In this document: in pieces, positions 18,853 through 26,527 of the stretch
Layout: every line of letters begins with the position of its first letter
Position numbering within the stretch: position 1 is the first letter of the stretch
Virus record (IMG/VR): IMGVR_UViG_3300035034_002381
Location: 64,001 to 128,000 of that record
Reading direction: 5' to 3' (one strand)
Origin: a virus
DNA: 64,000 bases
Made by a program: the position numbers and the translations under genes
Notes under the pieces: generated by a model
Told to the model about the DNA's origin: nothing
Database searches by the model: none
What the model saw: only the letters and a program-made list of their open reading frames with translations

Positions 18853-18859
18853 AAAGAAT

Positions 18860-18892
18860 ATGAAAACATTTAAAGAATTCTTAAACGTTTGA
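18860..18892 (+). CDS. Orphan tag minigene (MKTFKEFLNV-stop)
   Basis: ATG followed by ten tag residues and TGA: MKTFKEFLNV. The sequence is the shared tag with the final E replaced by V and immediately stopped. The leader (ataaaaagaatatg) looks like that of real genes. No continuation of the same frame resembles a protein, so this is either a relic of a deleted tagged gene or a recombination scar. Expression as a 10-residue peptide is possible but unproven. Confidence 0.45.
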   Translation: MKTFKEFLNV

Positions 18893-18917
18893 GTAAAGCT
18901 GGGGCTATCAAAATATC

Positions 18918-19283
18918 GTGAAGTATATAATCAGTTATAAAGATCTTAATGAAAAAGTTGATTTGGATAAAGTCGAGCGATACGCAGATTTTCAAATGGA
19001 TCCCACTGATGTCGAGTTTAGTCGGCATTTTTTCGATAGACTTACAAGAATCGAACATAACGATGATGAGATAACTGATGATGATTTAATGGGATTTTTT
19101 AAAAGGTTAGCTAAACATAAAAAGAAGTTTCAAGATTTTATTGATCGTTATGATCAATTTATAGTTAAAGACAGAGAAACTCAAATTAATATTCCTTTTC
19201 AGAAAAGAATTGACCAAATAATTGCTAAAACTATTATGCGTAAAAAGGATTTTAAAACTCGAGATAAAGCTTACGTTATGTAA
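18918..19283 (+). CDS. Conserved phage protein with variant tag, GTG start
   Basis: 121 residues from a GTG. The N-terminus MKYIISYKDLNE|K is a short variant of the tag. The body has the pattern VEFSRHFFDRL, DDDLMGFFKRLAKH, INIPF and KTIMRKKDFKT, which I recognise as a recurring small-protein family of T4-like phages (often with VAKTVMRKKDFKT near the end), of unknown function. The acidic N-terminal half and basic C-terminus suggest RNA or DNA binding, by inference only. It lies just after the orphan tag minigene. Confidence 0.6.
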   Translation: MKYIISYKDLNEKVDLDKVERYADFQMDPTDVEFSRHFFDRLTRIEHNDDEITDDDLMGFFKRLAKHKKKFQDFIDRYDQFIVKDRETQINIPFQKRIDQIIAKTIMRKKDFKTRDKAYVM

Positions 19284-19302
19284 AAGTGACTTCTATTTTT
19301 GG

Positions 19303-19310
19303 GATATATA
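19303..19310 (+). promoter_or_regulatory. GATATATA element, candidate phage promoter
   Basis: The exact octamer lies 40 bases before the ATG at 19351 in a 67-base gene-free gap. Confidence 0.33.
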
Positions 19311-19350
19311 CTAAAATTAAAACTGTAGGATAATCCCAAAAGTAAAAATA

Positions 19351-20586
19351 ATGAGTAATTTCAACAAATTTTTAAGCAACTTACCCACTGTGAAAGAAGT
19401 GGAAATCAAATCTTCTAATTCCAAGACATCAGTCATTTATCTTAAATCAACTGATAGGAATTCTCTCAAAGAAAATTTTTCAAAATATATTTCTGATATT
19501 GGTCTAGAATCAATTGAAAAAAGATCAAGTAGATCTAGTGTTAAAGCTGAAATAGTCAATACAGAAAATATCAATTATGAAATATTTTTTAAGCCTGTTT
19601 CTGGGGGTCAGTCTGAATCTACATTAAATGCTGCAATCACAGAACTTTTCCCTTGTATTGCCTTTATAGAAAATTTTCCAAATATTCAAGAGTCTCAAGA
19701 TTTTTATCAATTAATCTTAGAATCAGATACTCTCAAATGTTATCTCTCCGAAAATGATGCTGAGATGGGTAAAAGATTTATCACACAAGCTAAATATTCT
19801 ACTAAATTTGATGAAAAAATACAAAATGCGATTGCAATTTATAACTACATTAAAACACTAGATGAACAACAAAAAATCTCAGAATTGTTTTGGTGCCCAA
19901 GAGCTAAACCTGAAGGTATTGATAAAAACCATCCTGGTGATATATTCGTAAAGTTTACCAACCATTCATACATTGGAATTTCATTAAAGACAGGTAGCCA
20001 AAAATCAAATGAACCCAAACTTAATACTTATGTCAAACCTATTTTAGAATTTTTTAATGAATCTACCACAGATATTCAAAGGGAGTTAGGTGAATTAACA
20101 TATCAAAACTTAGGATTACCGGAAAGTTATTATACGAAGGAACATAAAGAAAGGACCTTTGACTTTCTTGAGAAATTAGAAGAAAACAATAAAGATATAT
20201 ACGAAGGATACTACAACAAAAACCTAGATTATTTACGAAGCAGATTAATTAAAGTTTTTACTGAGAATAATGATATTTTTGTAGATTTTATTAAACAAAA
20301 AATACTTAAAGATTTTGCAGAAGTACCTACAGTAGTTATTAAAGCAATTAATAAAGATTGGCAAGAAATTACTGAAAGTGATGAACTTTCTAAAGATATC
20401 GAACAGATTAAAAATATCACTGGAAGAATCCATCCAACAAGAAAACAACAATTTGAAATTGATTTAGATTTAGGTAATCAAGTTAAAAAAATGTCATTTT
20501 CAATTAGAACAAATAAACCGGCAGGTGTTATGCATAAATTAGGTCAATTTTATAATTTGGCAGTAAAATTTAATCATTACGAATGA
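19351..20586 (+). CDS. Conserved phage protein, possible PD-(D/E)XK-type nuclease
   Basis: 411 residues. The segment HPGDIFVKF (residues 194-202) followed by YIGISLKTGS (207-216) has the spacing of a PD-(D/E)XK core: D197, then S211-x-K213 at the end of the next strand. A glutamate (in AAITELFP, residue 99) precedes it as expected for the family. That would make it an endonuclease-like protein, but the usual acidic residue before the lysine is Ser here, so the call is weak. The N-terminus MSNFNKFLSNLP is only vaguely tag-like. It overlaps the next gene by ATGA. Confidence 0.45.
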   Translation: MSNFNKFLSNLPTVKEVEIKSSNSKTSVIYLKSTDRNSLKENFSKYISDIGLESIEKRSSRSSVKAEIVNTENINYEIFFKPVSGGQSESTLNAAITELFPCIAFIENFPNIQESQDFYQLILESDTLKCYLSENDAEMGKRFITQAKYSTKFDEKIQNAIAIYNYIKTLDEQQKISELFWCPRAKPEGIDKNHPGDIFVKFTNHSYIGISLKTGSQKSNEPKLNTYVKPILEFFNESTTDIQRELGELTYQNLGLPESYYTKEHKERTFDFLEKLEENNKDIYEGYYNKNLDYLRSRLIKVFTENNDIFVDFIKQKILKDFAEVPTVVIKAINKDWQEITESDELSKDIEQIKNITGRIHPTRKQQFEIDLDLGNQVKKMSFSIRTNKPAGVMHKLGQFYNLAVKFNHYE

Positions 20587-21191
20587 AAAGAAAACTTAAA
20601 ACTTACGATATGTTTCTAGAAAGCAGTGGAGATGAGCTGAATCTAAAAAGAAACAAATGGAAAAAAATGTCACGAAAAGACGCTGAAAAAGTAAGTGATG
20701 AAATCTATAATCTAATCGAAATAGCATATTCAGAAATTGGTGGTCATTTAAAGGTTAATAGTCCTGATGATGTTACTAAAGATGAATCTTGGAATTTTTG
20801 GGAAGGTGTTGATATTCACGATAGCCCTGATTTAGATGTAGTTATTTGGGGAAAGAAAACTAAATATGGTGTCAAATTTTCTGGAGTTGGACATGACGGA
20901 AAAAAAGATTCAAAAAGAAAATATTTAGATCAAAGAGGTTCTGATTTGAAAAATTTAGGATTTTTTATTGAGGTAAGCGGAAAACTTGCAGAAATTTTAA
21001 TGGCAAAATACGAAGTACCGTATGTCGAAGGAGAAGAAAATATCAACAAAATTCTTAATAAACAAGTAGAATATCATGGTGATCATCCTGTAGATGCTTC
21101 TTTACCTGGTAAAGGATGGTATTCAAGAAAAATAGGTGGAAAGCTTATGTCTAAAATTGTTTTAGGAAGACCGAAAGGAATTAAGTCATGA
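20583..21191 (+). CDS. Predicted internal head protein with tag; conserved phage domain
   Basis: 202 residues beginning with the tag MKRKLKTYDMFLE|S. The body has a recurring T4-like-phage pattern: EIYNLIEIAYSEIGGHLKV, DLDVVIWGKKTKYGVKF, SGVGHDGKKDSKRK, then EVSGKLAEILM, EYHGDHPVD and GKGWYSRKIGG. The first part resembles a GNAT-like alpha/beta arrangement, but I cannot see an acetyl-CoA loop, so I leave the function open. ATGA overlaps couple it to the genes before and after. Confidence 0.55.
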   Translation: MKRKLKTYDMFLESSGDELNLKRNKWKKMSRKDAEKVSDEIYNLIEIAYSEIGGHLKVNSPDDVTKDESWNFWEGVDIHDSPDLDVVIWGKKTKYGVKFSGVGHDGKKDSKRKYLDQRGSDLKNLGFFIEVSGKLAEILMAKYEVPYVEGEENINKILNKQVEYHGDHPVDASLPGKGWYSRKIGGKLMSKIVLGRPKGIKS

Positions 21192-21886
21192 AGATAATGT
21201 ATTTACATGGCCTTGAAAGTAAAGGGTCAACAAAAAAGGATAAAATACTGCGGGAATATGGAGAGTTATATTCACCGGCCTGTTATTATAAATCTAATCT
21301 AAATACAATCTATAAAAGCCTACTTTATGAGGCGGCAGTTTTTGAACCTGATATAATTATTGGTTCTTCAATGGGTGGATTAATTGCTTATCATCTAGGT
21401 AATAGATTAAACAAACATTTGATTTTATTTAATCCAGCTTTGTATGAACAATCAATAGATATTCAATATAAATTTGATGCATCAAATTCTAAAAATGTAA
21501 TCATTCTTCAGGGCGACAAAGATGTTGTTGTTGATCCTAAAGTTACACAGAAATGGTTAAAAGATAATCATAAAGGATCATACACAATTGAAAAATATTC
21601 AGGTGGTCATAGAGTACCAGTCAATGTTTTCAAAGACGCAATGAAAAAATTTATGATTAGTGAAAGATATGTTTATAAGTATTCTGATTTACTTTTAGAA
21701 AAAGCAACTTCAAAAGCTCAACAAAGAGCAGCCGGAATGGCTTATTCAGCTAAAAAGGGCGATATGGATCCTGATGAATTAGAAGGAGCTGCCAAAGAAA
21801 TGTATGACGGTATGTCAGAAGAACAATTAAAGAAATTTGCTAAAACTAAACACAAAAATTTACCAGATAAAGTTAACAAAAAATGA
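21188..21886 (+). CDS. Alpha/beta hydrolase fused to a tag-like segment and DUF3008-type domain
   Basis: 232 residues with two parts. Residues 1-155 are an alpha/beta hydrolase of the YqiA/UPF0227 esterase type: oxyanion-side LHG (6-8), nucleophile elbow GSSMGG (59-64, Ser61), acid in GDKDVVVDP (109-117) and catalytic His in GGHRV (139-143). Residues 161-171 read YVYKYSDLLLE|K, an internal copy of the capsid-tag pattern. From 174 on, SKAQQRAAGMAYSAKKG then MSEEQLKKFAKTKHKNLP is the DUF3008 family of small phage proteins. This looks like a fusion of a hydrolase with a tagged internal-protein gene. Esterase activity is likely; the substrate is unknown. Confidence 0.75.
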   Translation: MKIMYLHGLESKGSTKKDKILREYGELYSPACYYKSNLNTIYKSLLYEAAVFEPDIIIGSSMGGLIAYHLGNRLNKHLILFNPALYEQSIDIQYKFDASNSKNVIILQGDKDVVVDPKVTQKWLKDNHKGSYTIEKYSGGHRVPVNVFKDAMKKFMISERYVYKYSDLLLEKATSKAQQRAAGMAYSAKKGDMDPDELEGAAKEMYDGMSEEQLKKFAKTKHKNLPDKVNKK

Positions 21887-22194
21887 AAAAAGCACAAAAG
21901 AAACCTATCATTATAGAGTTTATTCGACTCACAGATTCTAATATAAAGGAAGTTTACGAAGCAATTCATACAACAAAGGTGAACACACCAAACCTCAAAG
22001 CTCAAGATAGTTGGGATATCTATGAAGACATCGTAAAAAATAATGGTATGCACTTAAAAACACCTGAAAGTGGAGGTGAAACGCAAATAGCGTCAATAGG
22101 TGACTATATTGTCTTTGGTAACTCAGAAAAATTGGGACGCCATTGTTGGCCTGTTAAACCAGATTACTTTGAATCAGCATATGATATTTTATAA
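21883..22194 (+). CDS. Small conserved phage protein (KKPIIIEF / GDYIVFG type)
   Basis: 103 residues. KKAQKKPIIIEFIRLTDSN at the start, GGETQIASIGDYIVFGNS in the middle and CWPVKPDYFESAYDIL at the end match a very common small phage protein family of unknown function, found in siphophages and myophages. It ends tail to tail with galE on the minus strand (6-base overlap of stops), so transcription from the two sides converges here. Confidence 0.7.
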   Translation: MKKAQKKPIIIEFIRLTDSNIKEVYEAIHTTKVNTPNLKAQDSWDIYEDIVKNNGMHLKTPESGGETQIASIGDYIVFGNSEKLGRHCWPVKPDYFESAYDIL

Positions 22195-23199
22195 AAGTTG
22201 TTGCCATTTCCATGCATGTATGAGTGCATCAGATAAGGTATATTGAGGACGCCATTTGAGAATTTGGTTTGCCTTTTTAGTGTCAGCAAAAATCGCTTCC
22301 ACGTCTCCTGCTCTTCTTGGACCATACTTCACTAGAAATTTTACTCCGTTTTCTTTTTTAAATGTATCAATAATTTCATCTACACTGTTTCCCTTTCCAG
22401 TACCAATGTTAAAAACATCATATTGAGGAGCTTCTTTTTGGCCGGTATATTCTAATGCTTGCACATGAGCTTCTGCTAAATCACACACATGAATATAATC
22501 TCTCACACATGTTCCGTCAACTGTTTTATAATCGCTTCCGAAAACTGTCAGTTCCTTCCTAATACCTGCCGCAGTTTGACAAACAAAAGGAATTAAATTG
22601 TCAGGTTTACCCAAAGGTAATTCACCGATTAGAGAAGAAGGATGAGCCCCAATAGGATTGAAATACCTTAATGAGATAAATTTTGTATCAATATTAGTAT
22701 TAGATAAATCCTCTACCATTCTTTCTCCAACTTGTTTAGTATAACCGTAAGGACTAAAAGCATTACCCATAGGCGTTTTTTCAAATACTTTAGTTGAGTC
22801 GGGTGATCCATAAACTGTACATGAGGATGAAAATACAAATCTTTGTATATTAAGTTTCTCAACTACATGAAGAATGGAAATCATAGATTTTAAATTATTA
22901 TCATAATATTTAAGTGGATTTTCTACAGATTCACCCACAGCTTTAAATGCTGCAAGGTGAATAATTCCTAAGATACCACCTTCCCTTTTGATAAGACTTA
23001 AAATTTCGTCAGAATTTCTACAGTCAATTTCATGAATCTTTTCTTTAAAACCTGTAATTTGTGAAATTCTTTTAGCAACTATACGTTTTGAGTTAGACAA
23101 GTTGTCTAATATAATAGGAGTGTAGCCAGCAGCACGAAGCGAAACAGCAATGTGCGAACCGATAAAACCAACACCACCTGTAAGTAAAATTTTATTCAT
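22189..23199 (-). CDS. galE: UDP-glucose 4-epimerase
   Basis: 336 residues, normal length for GalE. N-terminal Rossmann motif GGVGFIGSHIA binds NAD. The catalytic SDR set is present: SSSCTVYGSP with the catalytic Ser, and YGYTK with Tyr and Lys. The substrate region (RYFNPIGAHPSS, GTCVRDYIHVCDLA, FNIGTGKGNSVDEII) is typical. The enzyme interconverts UDP-glucose and UDP-galactose; in a phage it may supply sugars for DNA or virion glycosylation or alter host surface polymers. It is the last gene of the only minus-strand operon, which suggests an acquired auxiliary block. Confidence 0.93.
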   Translation of the reverse strand: MNKILLTGGVGFIGSHIAVSLRAAGYTPIILDNLSNSKRIVAKRISQITGFKEKIHEIDCRNSDEILSLIKREGGILGIIHLAAFKAVGESVENPLKYYDNNLKSMISILHVVEKLNIQRFVFSSSCTVYGSPDSTKVFEKTPMGNAFSPYGYTKQVGERMVEDLSNTNIDTKFISLRYFNPIGAHPSSLIGELPLGKPDNLIPFVCQTAAGIRKELTVFGSDYKTVDGTCVRDYIHVCDLAEAHVQALEYTGQKEAPQYDVFNIGTGKGNSVDEIIDTFKKENGVKFLVKYGPRRAGDVEAIFADTKKANQILKWRPQYTLSDALIHAWKWQQLL

Positions 23200-23203
23200 T
23201 TTC

Positions 23204-23476
23204 TTAGATTTTAATATAATCCTCTATAATATCATCATCAATATCCGGACAATTCCATTCAGAAGAAAGATAATTAGCAAAATCTCGGAGTTCTATAAGC
23301 TTTAATATTTCATCAATTTCCGCATCAGAAAAATCACTCGTACTTTCATATCCTTTTTGGATACCGTGTTCGATAATTTGTCTAACTTGAGATTTAGATA
23401 ATCTGTTTCCTTTGTGAGAAAATGCACGATAAATTTTATTTAGGTTTTTTAAAGAACCCTCAAGATTAGCATGCAT
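23204..23476 (-). CDS. Small acidic protein in galE operon, unknown
   Basis: 90 residues, mainly helical, with an acidic C-terminus (DIDDDIIEDYIKI). The middle (LSKSQVRQIIEHGIQKGYESTSDFSDAEID) reads as helical hairpins. No family recognised. It lies 4 bases upstream of galE on the same strand and 3 bases downstream of the next small gene, so the three genes are one transcription unit. Confidence 0.55.
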   Translation of the reverse strand: MHANLEGSLKNLNKIYRAFSHKGNRLSKSQVRQIIEHGIQKGYESTSDFSDAEIDEILKLIELRDFANYLSSEWNCPDIDDDIIEDYIKI

Positions 23477-23479
23477 AGT

Positions 23480-23734
23480 CTATGTTATTAAATTTGTTTT
23501 GTTAGGTTTCGCCTCATCAGGGATTCCACCAGGAATCTTTTCAGATACAAAGTCAGGAATTTTTCCACATAATGTACATTGAAAAGCGTCAATAGGAACA
23601 ATTTCTTCCTTACCGGTTTCTGACATAATTGCTGATAATCTTTTAATTAATGTCACAGGTTGAAACATTAAATTTTTTTGTGGGCAGCCACAGTCTTTGT
23701 AATCAAGCTTGGCAATATCAATTTGTTTCTGCAT
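23480..23734 (-). CDS. Small Cys-rich protein, possible zinc ribbon, first gene of minus-strand operon
   Basis: 84 residues. It contains CGC in KDCGCPQKNLMFQP and CTLCG in DAFQCTLCGKIPDF, a C-x-C...C-x2-C arrangement that could bind zinc. Small proteins with this pattern are common in T4-like phages, function unknown. It is the promoter-proximal gene of the minus-strand operon, facing the 217-base divergent region. Confidence 0.55.
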   Translation of the reverse strand: MQKQIDIAKLDYKDCGCPQKNLMFQPVTLIKRLSAIMSETGKEEIVPIDAFQCTLCGKIPDFVSEKIPGGIPDEAKPNKTNLIT

Positions 23735-23951
23735 AGTTTTTGAAAATTTTGAAAAGCTTCTTTAGTTTTAAAGCTTTTAAGTTTATAAAATAAGTCTAAG
23801 CCGAATGTATACCTTACAGTTTTTAGGATACTTACAGTAAATTATATTAGGTCTTGGGCCAAAAAGTTTTAGTTTTTTACTTTTTAACAAATATTTAACA
23901 TTCAAGGTTTTTTAAAACTTTCTATAGTCAATATTATATAAAAATAAAACT
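23735..23951. promoter_or_regulatory. Divergent intergenic region between minus- and plus-strand units
   Basis: A 217-base AT-rich stretch without ORFs between divergently read genes, so it must hold promoters for both directions. It contains short repeats of aagctt (23752 and 23770 areas) and an A/T-tract region before 23952. No GATATATA occurs here, which would fit early or middle promoters of another class. I cannot place -10 and -35 boxes with confidence. Confidence 0.4.
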
Positions 23952-24629
23952 ATGGCAAATTTACTATATATAGATGCAGAATGGGTCCCAATTTCAAAAG
24001 ACTTTTCTACTCTCCAAACTGAATTTCCACTTCATGCTGAGGCTTGGTCCCGTAGATGTGAAAAATTTAGAAATCAAGGTAAGCATGAAGGTTTATCAGA
24101 TTCAGAAATTTATTCTAATGAAGCAGGATTTTATCCCGAATTCATTAAAATGATTTGTATTAGTGCAGGTTATTATAAAGAAGATGAATGGCGCTGCGAC
24201 TCTTTTTACGGCCATGATGAAAAAGAAAATCTGGAGAAATTTGCAGATCTACTTTCAAAAACACAAAGCCATTTTAAACTTTGTGGTCATTCAATTAAAA
24301 GATTTGATATGCCCTTTATTGCTAAGCGTATGGCTATCAATGGAATCAAAATTCCTTATGATTTAAATAACGGTGATAAAAAACCGTGGGAAATCACAGC
24401 AGTTGATATCGCAGAAGAATGGGGATTTGGATGTAACCAAGAAAAATACACACCATTAGATTGGATTTGTGTATCACTTGGAGTACCGACACCCAAAACA
24501 GATATTAGCGGAGCACAAGTTGCTGGAGCTTATTATAATGATAATCGTTTGGAAGATATTAAAGACTATTGTGAACGTGACGTTAAAGCTACTGCCGATA
24601 CATATCTCAAAATTAAAGAAGTAATATGA
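23952..24629 (+). CDS. DEDDy-type 3'-5' exonuclease (PolB exonuclease-like, RNase H fold)
   Basis: 225 residues. Exo I is YIDAEWV (Asp and Glu), Exo II is GHSIKRFDMPF (with the FD aspartate) and Exo III is YCERDVKAT (Y-x3-D, the DEDDy signature). This matches the stand-alone exonucleases related to the proofreading domain of family B polymerases. The middle lists TAVDIAEEWGFG and PLDWICVSLGVPTPK, typical of this group. Acts on DNA or RNA 3' ends, possibly in replication, repair or host DNA breakdown. It heads a plus-strand unit behind the divergent region. Confidence 0.8.
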   Translation: MANLLYIDAEWVPISKDFSTLQTEFPLHAEAWSRRCEKFRNQGKHEGLSDSEIYSNEAGFYPEFIKMICISAGYYKEDEWRCDSFYGHDEKENLEKFADLLSKTQSHFKLCGHSIKRFDMPFIAKRMAINGIKIPYDLNNGDKKPWEITAVDIAEEWGFGCNQEKYTPLDWICVSLGVPTPKTDISGAQVAGAYYNDNRLEDIKDYCERDVKATADTYLKIKEVI

Positions 24630-24709
24630 CACTTACAACTGAAGAAATTGGAATTGTGATACTATCATTAGTTTAGTTTGTTACCTTTTATAGTAATTTC
24701 TACTGCTAA
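24626..24709 (+). pseudogene. Tiny membrane-type ORF interrupted by TAG
   Basis: ATG in ATGA overlap with the exonuclease stop gives MTLTTEEIGIVILSLV, then TAG at 24674, then FVTFYSNFYC and TAA. Read through, it would be a 27-residue single membrane segment. It may be a nonsense-mutated small membrane gene or chance. Confidence 0.2.
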
Positions 24710-24737
24710 GTTTCAAAGAATTTAAAATAAAAACATT

Positions 24738-25133
24738 ATGCCAGAATGGGCCGAATTAAGAATAACCTCCGACTTTGTAAATAAGATTAGTGTTGGTAAA
24801 GGATTTATTAAAGCAGAAAAGTCTGATGTTTCCAAAGTGAAAACAGATTTAAGTTTTATGAATATGAATAGACCCTTTACAATTACCGCAGAATCTAGAG
24901 GTAAAGAATTGCGATTATCAATATCAGACCAAAAGGAAAGTAAGTATTTACTTATGTTTATGGGCATGAGTGGTGGATTTGCTTTGATTAGTCCTAAATA
25001 TAAGGACTATGATAAAGTTATGAAACATTCACATTTAAGATTCTATCGTGAGGATGGAATGATTTTATGTTTTCACGATATTAGAAGATTTGGTAAATGG
25101 AAGTGGGCCGACGAATGGTCAAATAAGTTCTAA
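24738..25133 (+). pseudogene. Nei/Fpg-type DNA glycosylase, N-terminal domain only
   Basis: 131 residues starting MPEWAELRITSDFVN; Fpg/Nei enzymes use Pro2 as nucleophile and Glu3 as acid, both present. The beta-sandwich domain continues to HDIRRFGKWKW, the normal end of that domain. A stop follows where the linker and the helix-two-turn-helix domain should continue. The DNA-binding half appears as a separate fragment directly downstream, and the linker of about 70 residues expected between them is missing. The protein is therefore probably an inactivated base-excision repair enzyme, or is made as two interacting pieces. Confidence 0.65.
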
Positions 25134-25249
25134 TGAACCAAAAATTATTTAGTGGTGTGGGTAATTATTTACGCGCAGAAATTCTGTGCAGAACTCAAGA
25201 TAATCCCTGGAAAAAACTTTCTGAATTTAATGCAGAAGAATTAGAATAA
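25133..25249 (+). pseudogene. Nei/Fpg-type DNA glycosylase, helix-two-turn-helix fragment
   Basis: Starts at the TAATG overlap with the upstream fragment and encodes 38 residues: MNQKLFSGVGNYLRAEILCR then TQDNPWKKLSEF. GVGNYLRAEIL is the diagnostic H2TH segment of Fpg/Nei enzymes. The zinc-finger or zincless-finger end is absent. It belongs with the upstream N-terminal domain in a different frame, so at least one deletion or frameshift has occurred. Confidence 0.6.
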
Positions 25250-25275
25250 TACCTGTTAGATATAATCATGGTGTA

Positions 25276-25395
25276 ATGGTTGAATCTATAAATCCAGATG
25301 GCACACTCAAGTCCCGACATCTTTTAGATATCAGACAATTAAACAAGGATATAATATTTGCAAGTAATGTTGAACAATTAGCAACAAAAAAATAA
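25276..25395 (+). CDS. Small ORF after the broken glycosylase, doubtful
   Basis: 39 residues (MVESINPDGTLKSRHLLDIR then QLNKDIIFASNVEQLATKK). It could be the remnant of the end of the glycosylase gene or of another gene. Coding-like composition, but no recognised family and no clear start context. Confidence 0.25.
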   Translation: MVESINPDGTLKSRHLLDIRQLNKDIIFASNVEQLATKK

Positions 25396-25397
25396 AA

Positions 25398-25607
25398 ATG
25401 AGAAAAATGAGAAAAATACTTACCGGACTTTATATAGTACTAGAAAAAAGAGAGAAAAAACCTTTAGGCGATATTTATACATATAGAAAAATGAATCCGT
25501 ATCCACTTACATGGTTCTTTATTTTCTTTGCCATACCTGTTTTAATTTTCCAGGTCGGATATACTGAAATGGGTGAAACATTGAAGGGTGTTTTTCAATG
25601 GAAATAA
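25398..25607 (+). CDS. Small single-pass membrane protein
   Basis: 69 residues. A basic cytoplasmic-type N-terminus (MRKMRKILTGLYIVLEKREK) is followed by a strong hydrophobic segment (PLTWFFIFFAIPVLIFQVGY, about residues 37-56) and a short tail. Predicted inner-membrane protein, perhaps acting on the host envelope. It is too short for lysis calls, and nothing next to it is a lysis gene. Confidence 0.5.
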   Translation: MRKMRKILTGLYIVLEKREKKPLGDIYTYRKMNPYPLTWFFIFFAIPVLIFQVGYTEMGETLKGVFQWK

Positions 25608-25646
25608 GTATTGATATGAATAAACCTAAGAAAAATATCTAATATA

Positions 25647-25654
25647 GATATATA
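25647..25654 (+). promoter_or_regulatory. GATATATA element, candidate phage promoter
   Basis: The exact octamer lies 31 bases before the ATG at 25686, at the head of the second structural block, in a 78-base gap. Confidence 0.4.
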
Positions 25655-25685
25655 CTTCAAATCATAATAAAATCTTATTTGAAGT

Positions 25686-26513
25686 ATGGCTACAATAACA
25701 TTAAAAGACATTTTAGGAACTGATAATGTCGCATCATCTAGATTAGATGTTGCTCAGAATTTTCAAACAGTTCAAAATGCACTGAATACACTAGAACAAT
25801 TTCTAAACACTACTCCAGCAGGAGGTGATATAGGAATTGGGAATATTAAAGTGAACATTGGTGCAAATGCAGTAACGGACGTTCTGTTCGATCTCGAAGC
25901 TTCAGGTACAGTTGATGGAAACTTTTCAGTAAGTGGAGATTTGACAGTATCTGGTGCAATTTCATTAAGCGGAAATATTTCTGCGACCAATAAACTTTTA
26001 ATTACTGGTGCTGGAGCATCACCTGAATTTACTTTAGGAGGTGCGGGCGTTGTACCTTTTACTTTACAAGATGTAGTTTTCATCGACACTAAAATAGGTG
26101 CACCTGATTCTTACGATCCAACAGCTGAAACAGTTGGTGGTACAGGTAGACATGAATATGACCCAACTGAAAAACGTGGAGTAACTTTAGATTATACTCC
26201 TCTTGCTTCTAATGTCGGCGCATCAGTAATTCAACTCGCTGCTGGTGTAATTGGTCAAAGATTATATGTGACTGTTAGCGATCATGGAGATCCTGCAGAT
26301 ACAGATTCTGGTATTTATTTCGCAGACGCAAATTTCAACGCAAAATACGATGTTCTAGGGAGTGTTTCTACATATAACGGTAATTCCACAAACGTATCTA
26401 TCGGGTTTACTGGTACTACAGCGAATGAATTCAGAAGACAATGGGTCGAATTGGTTTATAAAGCTACAGGTTGGGAAGTTTATAATGCACACCCAGATGT
26501 TGTAGGACTTTAA
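25686..26513 (+). CDS. Virion structural protein, fibre-like beta-rich
   Basis: 275 residues. After a helical start (LDVAQNFQTVQNALNTLEQFL) comes a repetitive Gly/Ser/Thr/Val beta region (VDGNFSVSGDLTVSGAISLSGN), typical of trimeric fibre shafts, then a globular C-terminal domain ending EFRRQWVELVYKATGWEVYN, a pattern common in tail or head fibre tips. It heads the second structural block. Exact place in the virion unknown. Confidence 0.55.
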   Translation: MATITLKDILGTDNVASSRLDVAQNFQTVQNALNTLEQFLNTTPAGGDIGIGNIKVNIGANAVTDVLFDLEASGTVDGNFSVSGDLTVSGAISLSGNISATNKLLITGAGASPEFTLGGAGVVPFTLQDVVFIDTKIGAPDSYDPTAETVGGTGRHEYDPTEKRGVTLDYTPLASNVGASVIQLAAGVIGQRLYVTVSDHGDPADTDSGIYFADANFNAKYDVLGSVSTYNGNSTNVSIGFTGTTANEFRRQWVELVYKATGWEVYNAHPDVVGL

Positions 26514-26527
26514 AAAATAATTAAAGA

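Noticed and set aside
20186-20193. GATATATA inside a coding region as a promoter
   Set aside because: Intragenic, with no gene start within 300 bases downstream; expected by chance in AT-rich DNA. The same holds for copies near 56441 and 58315.
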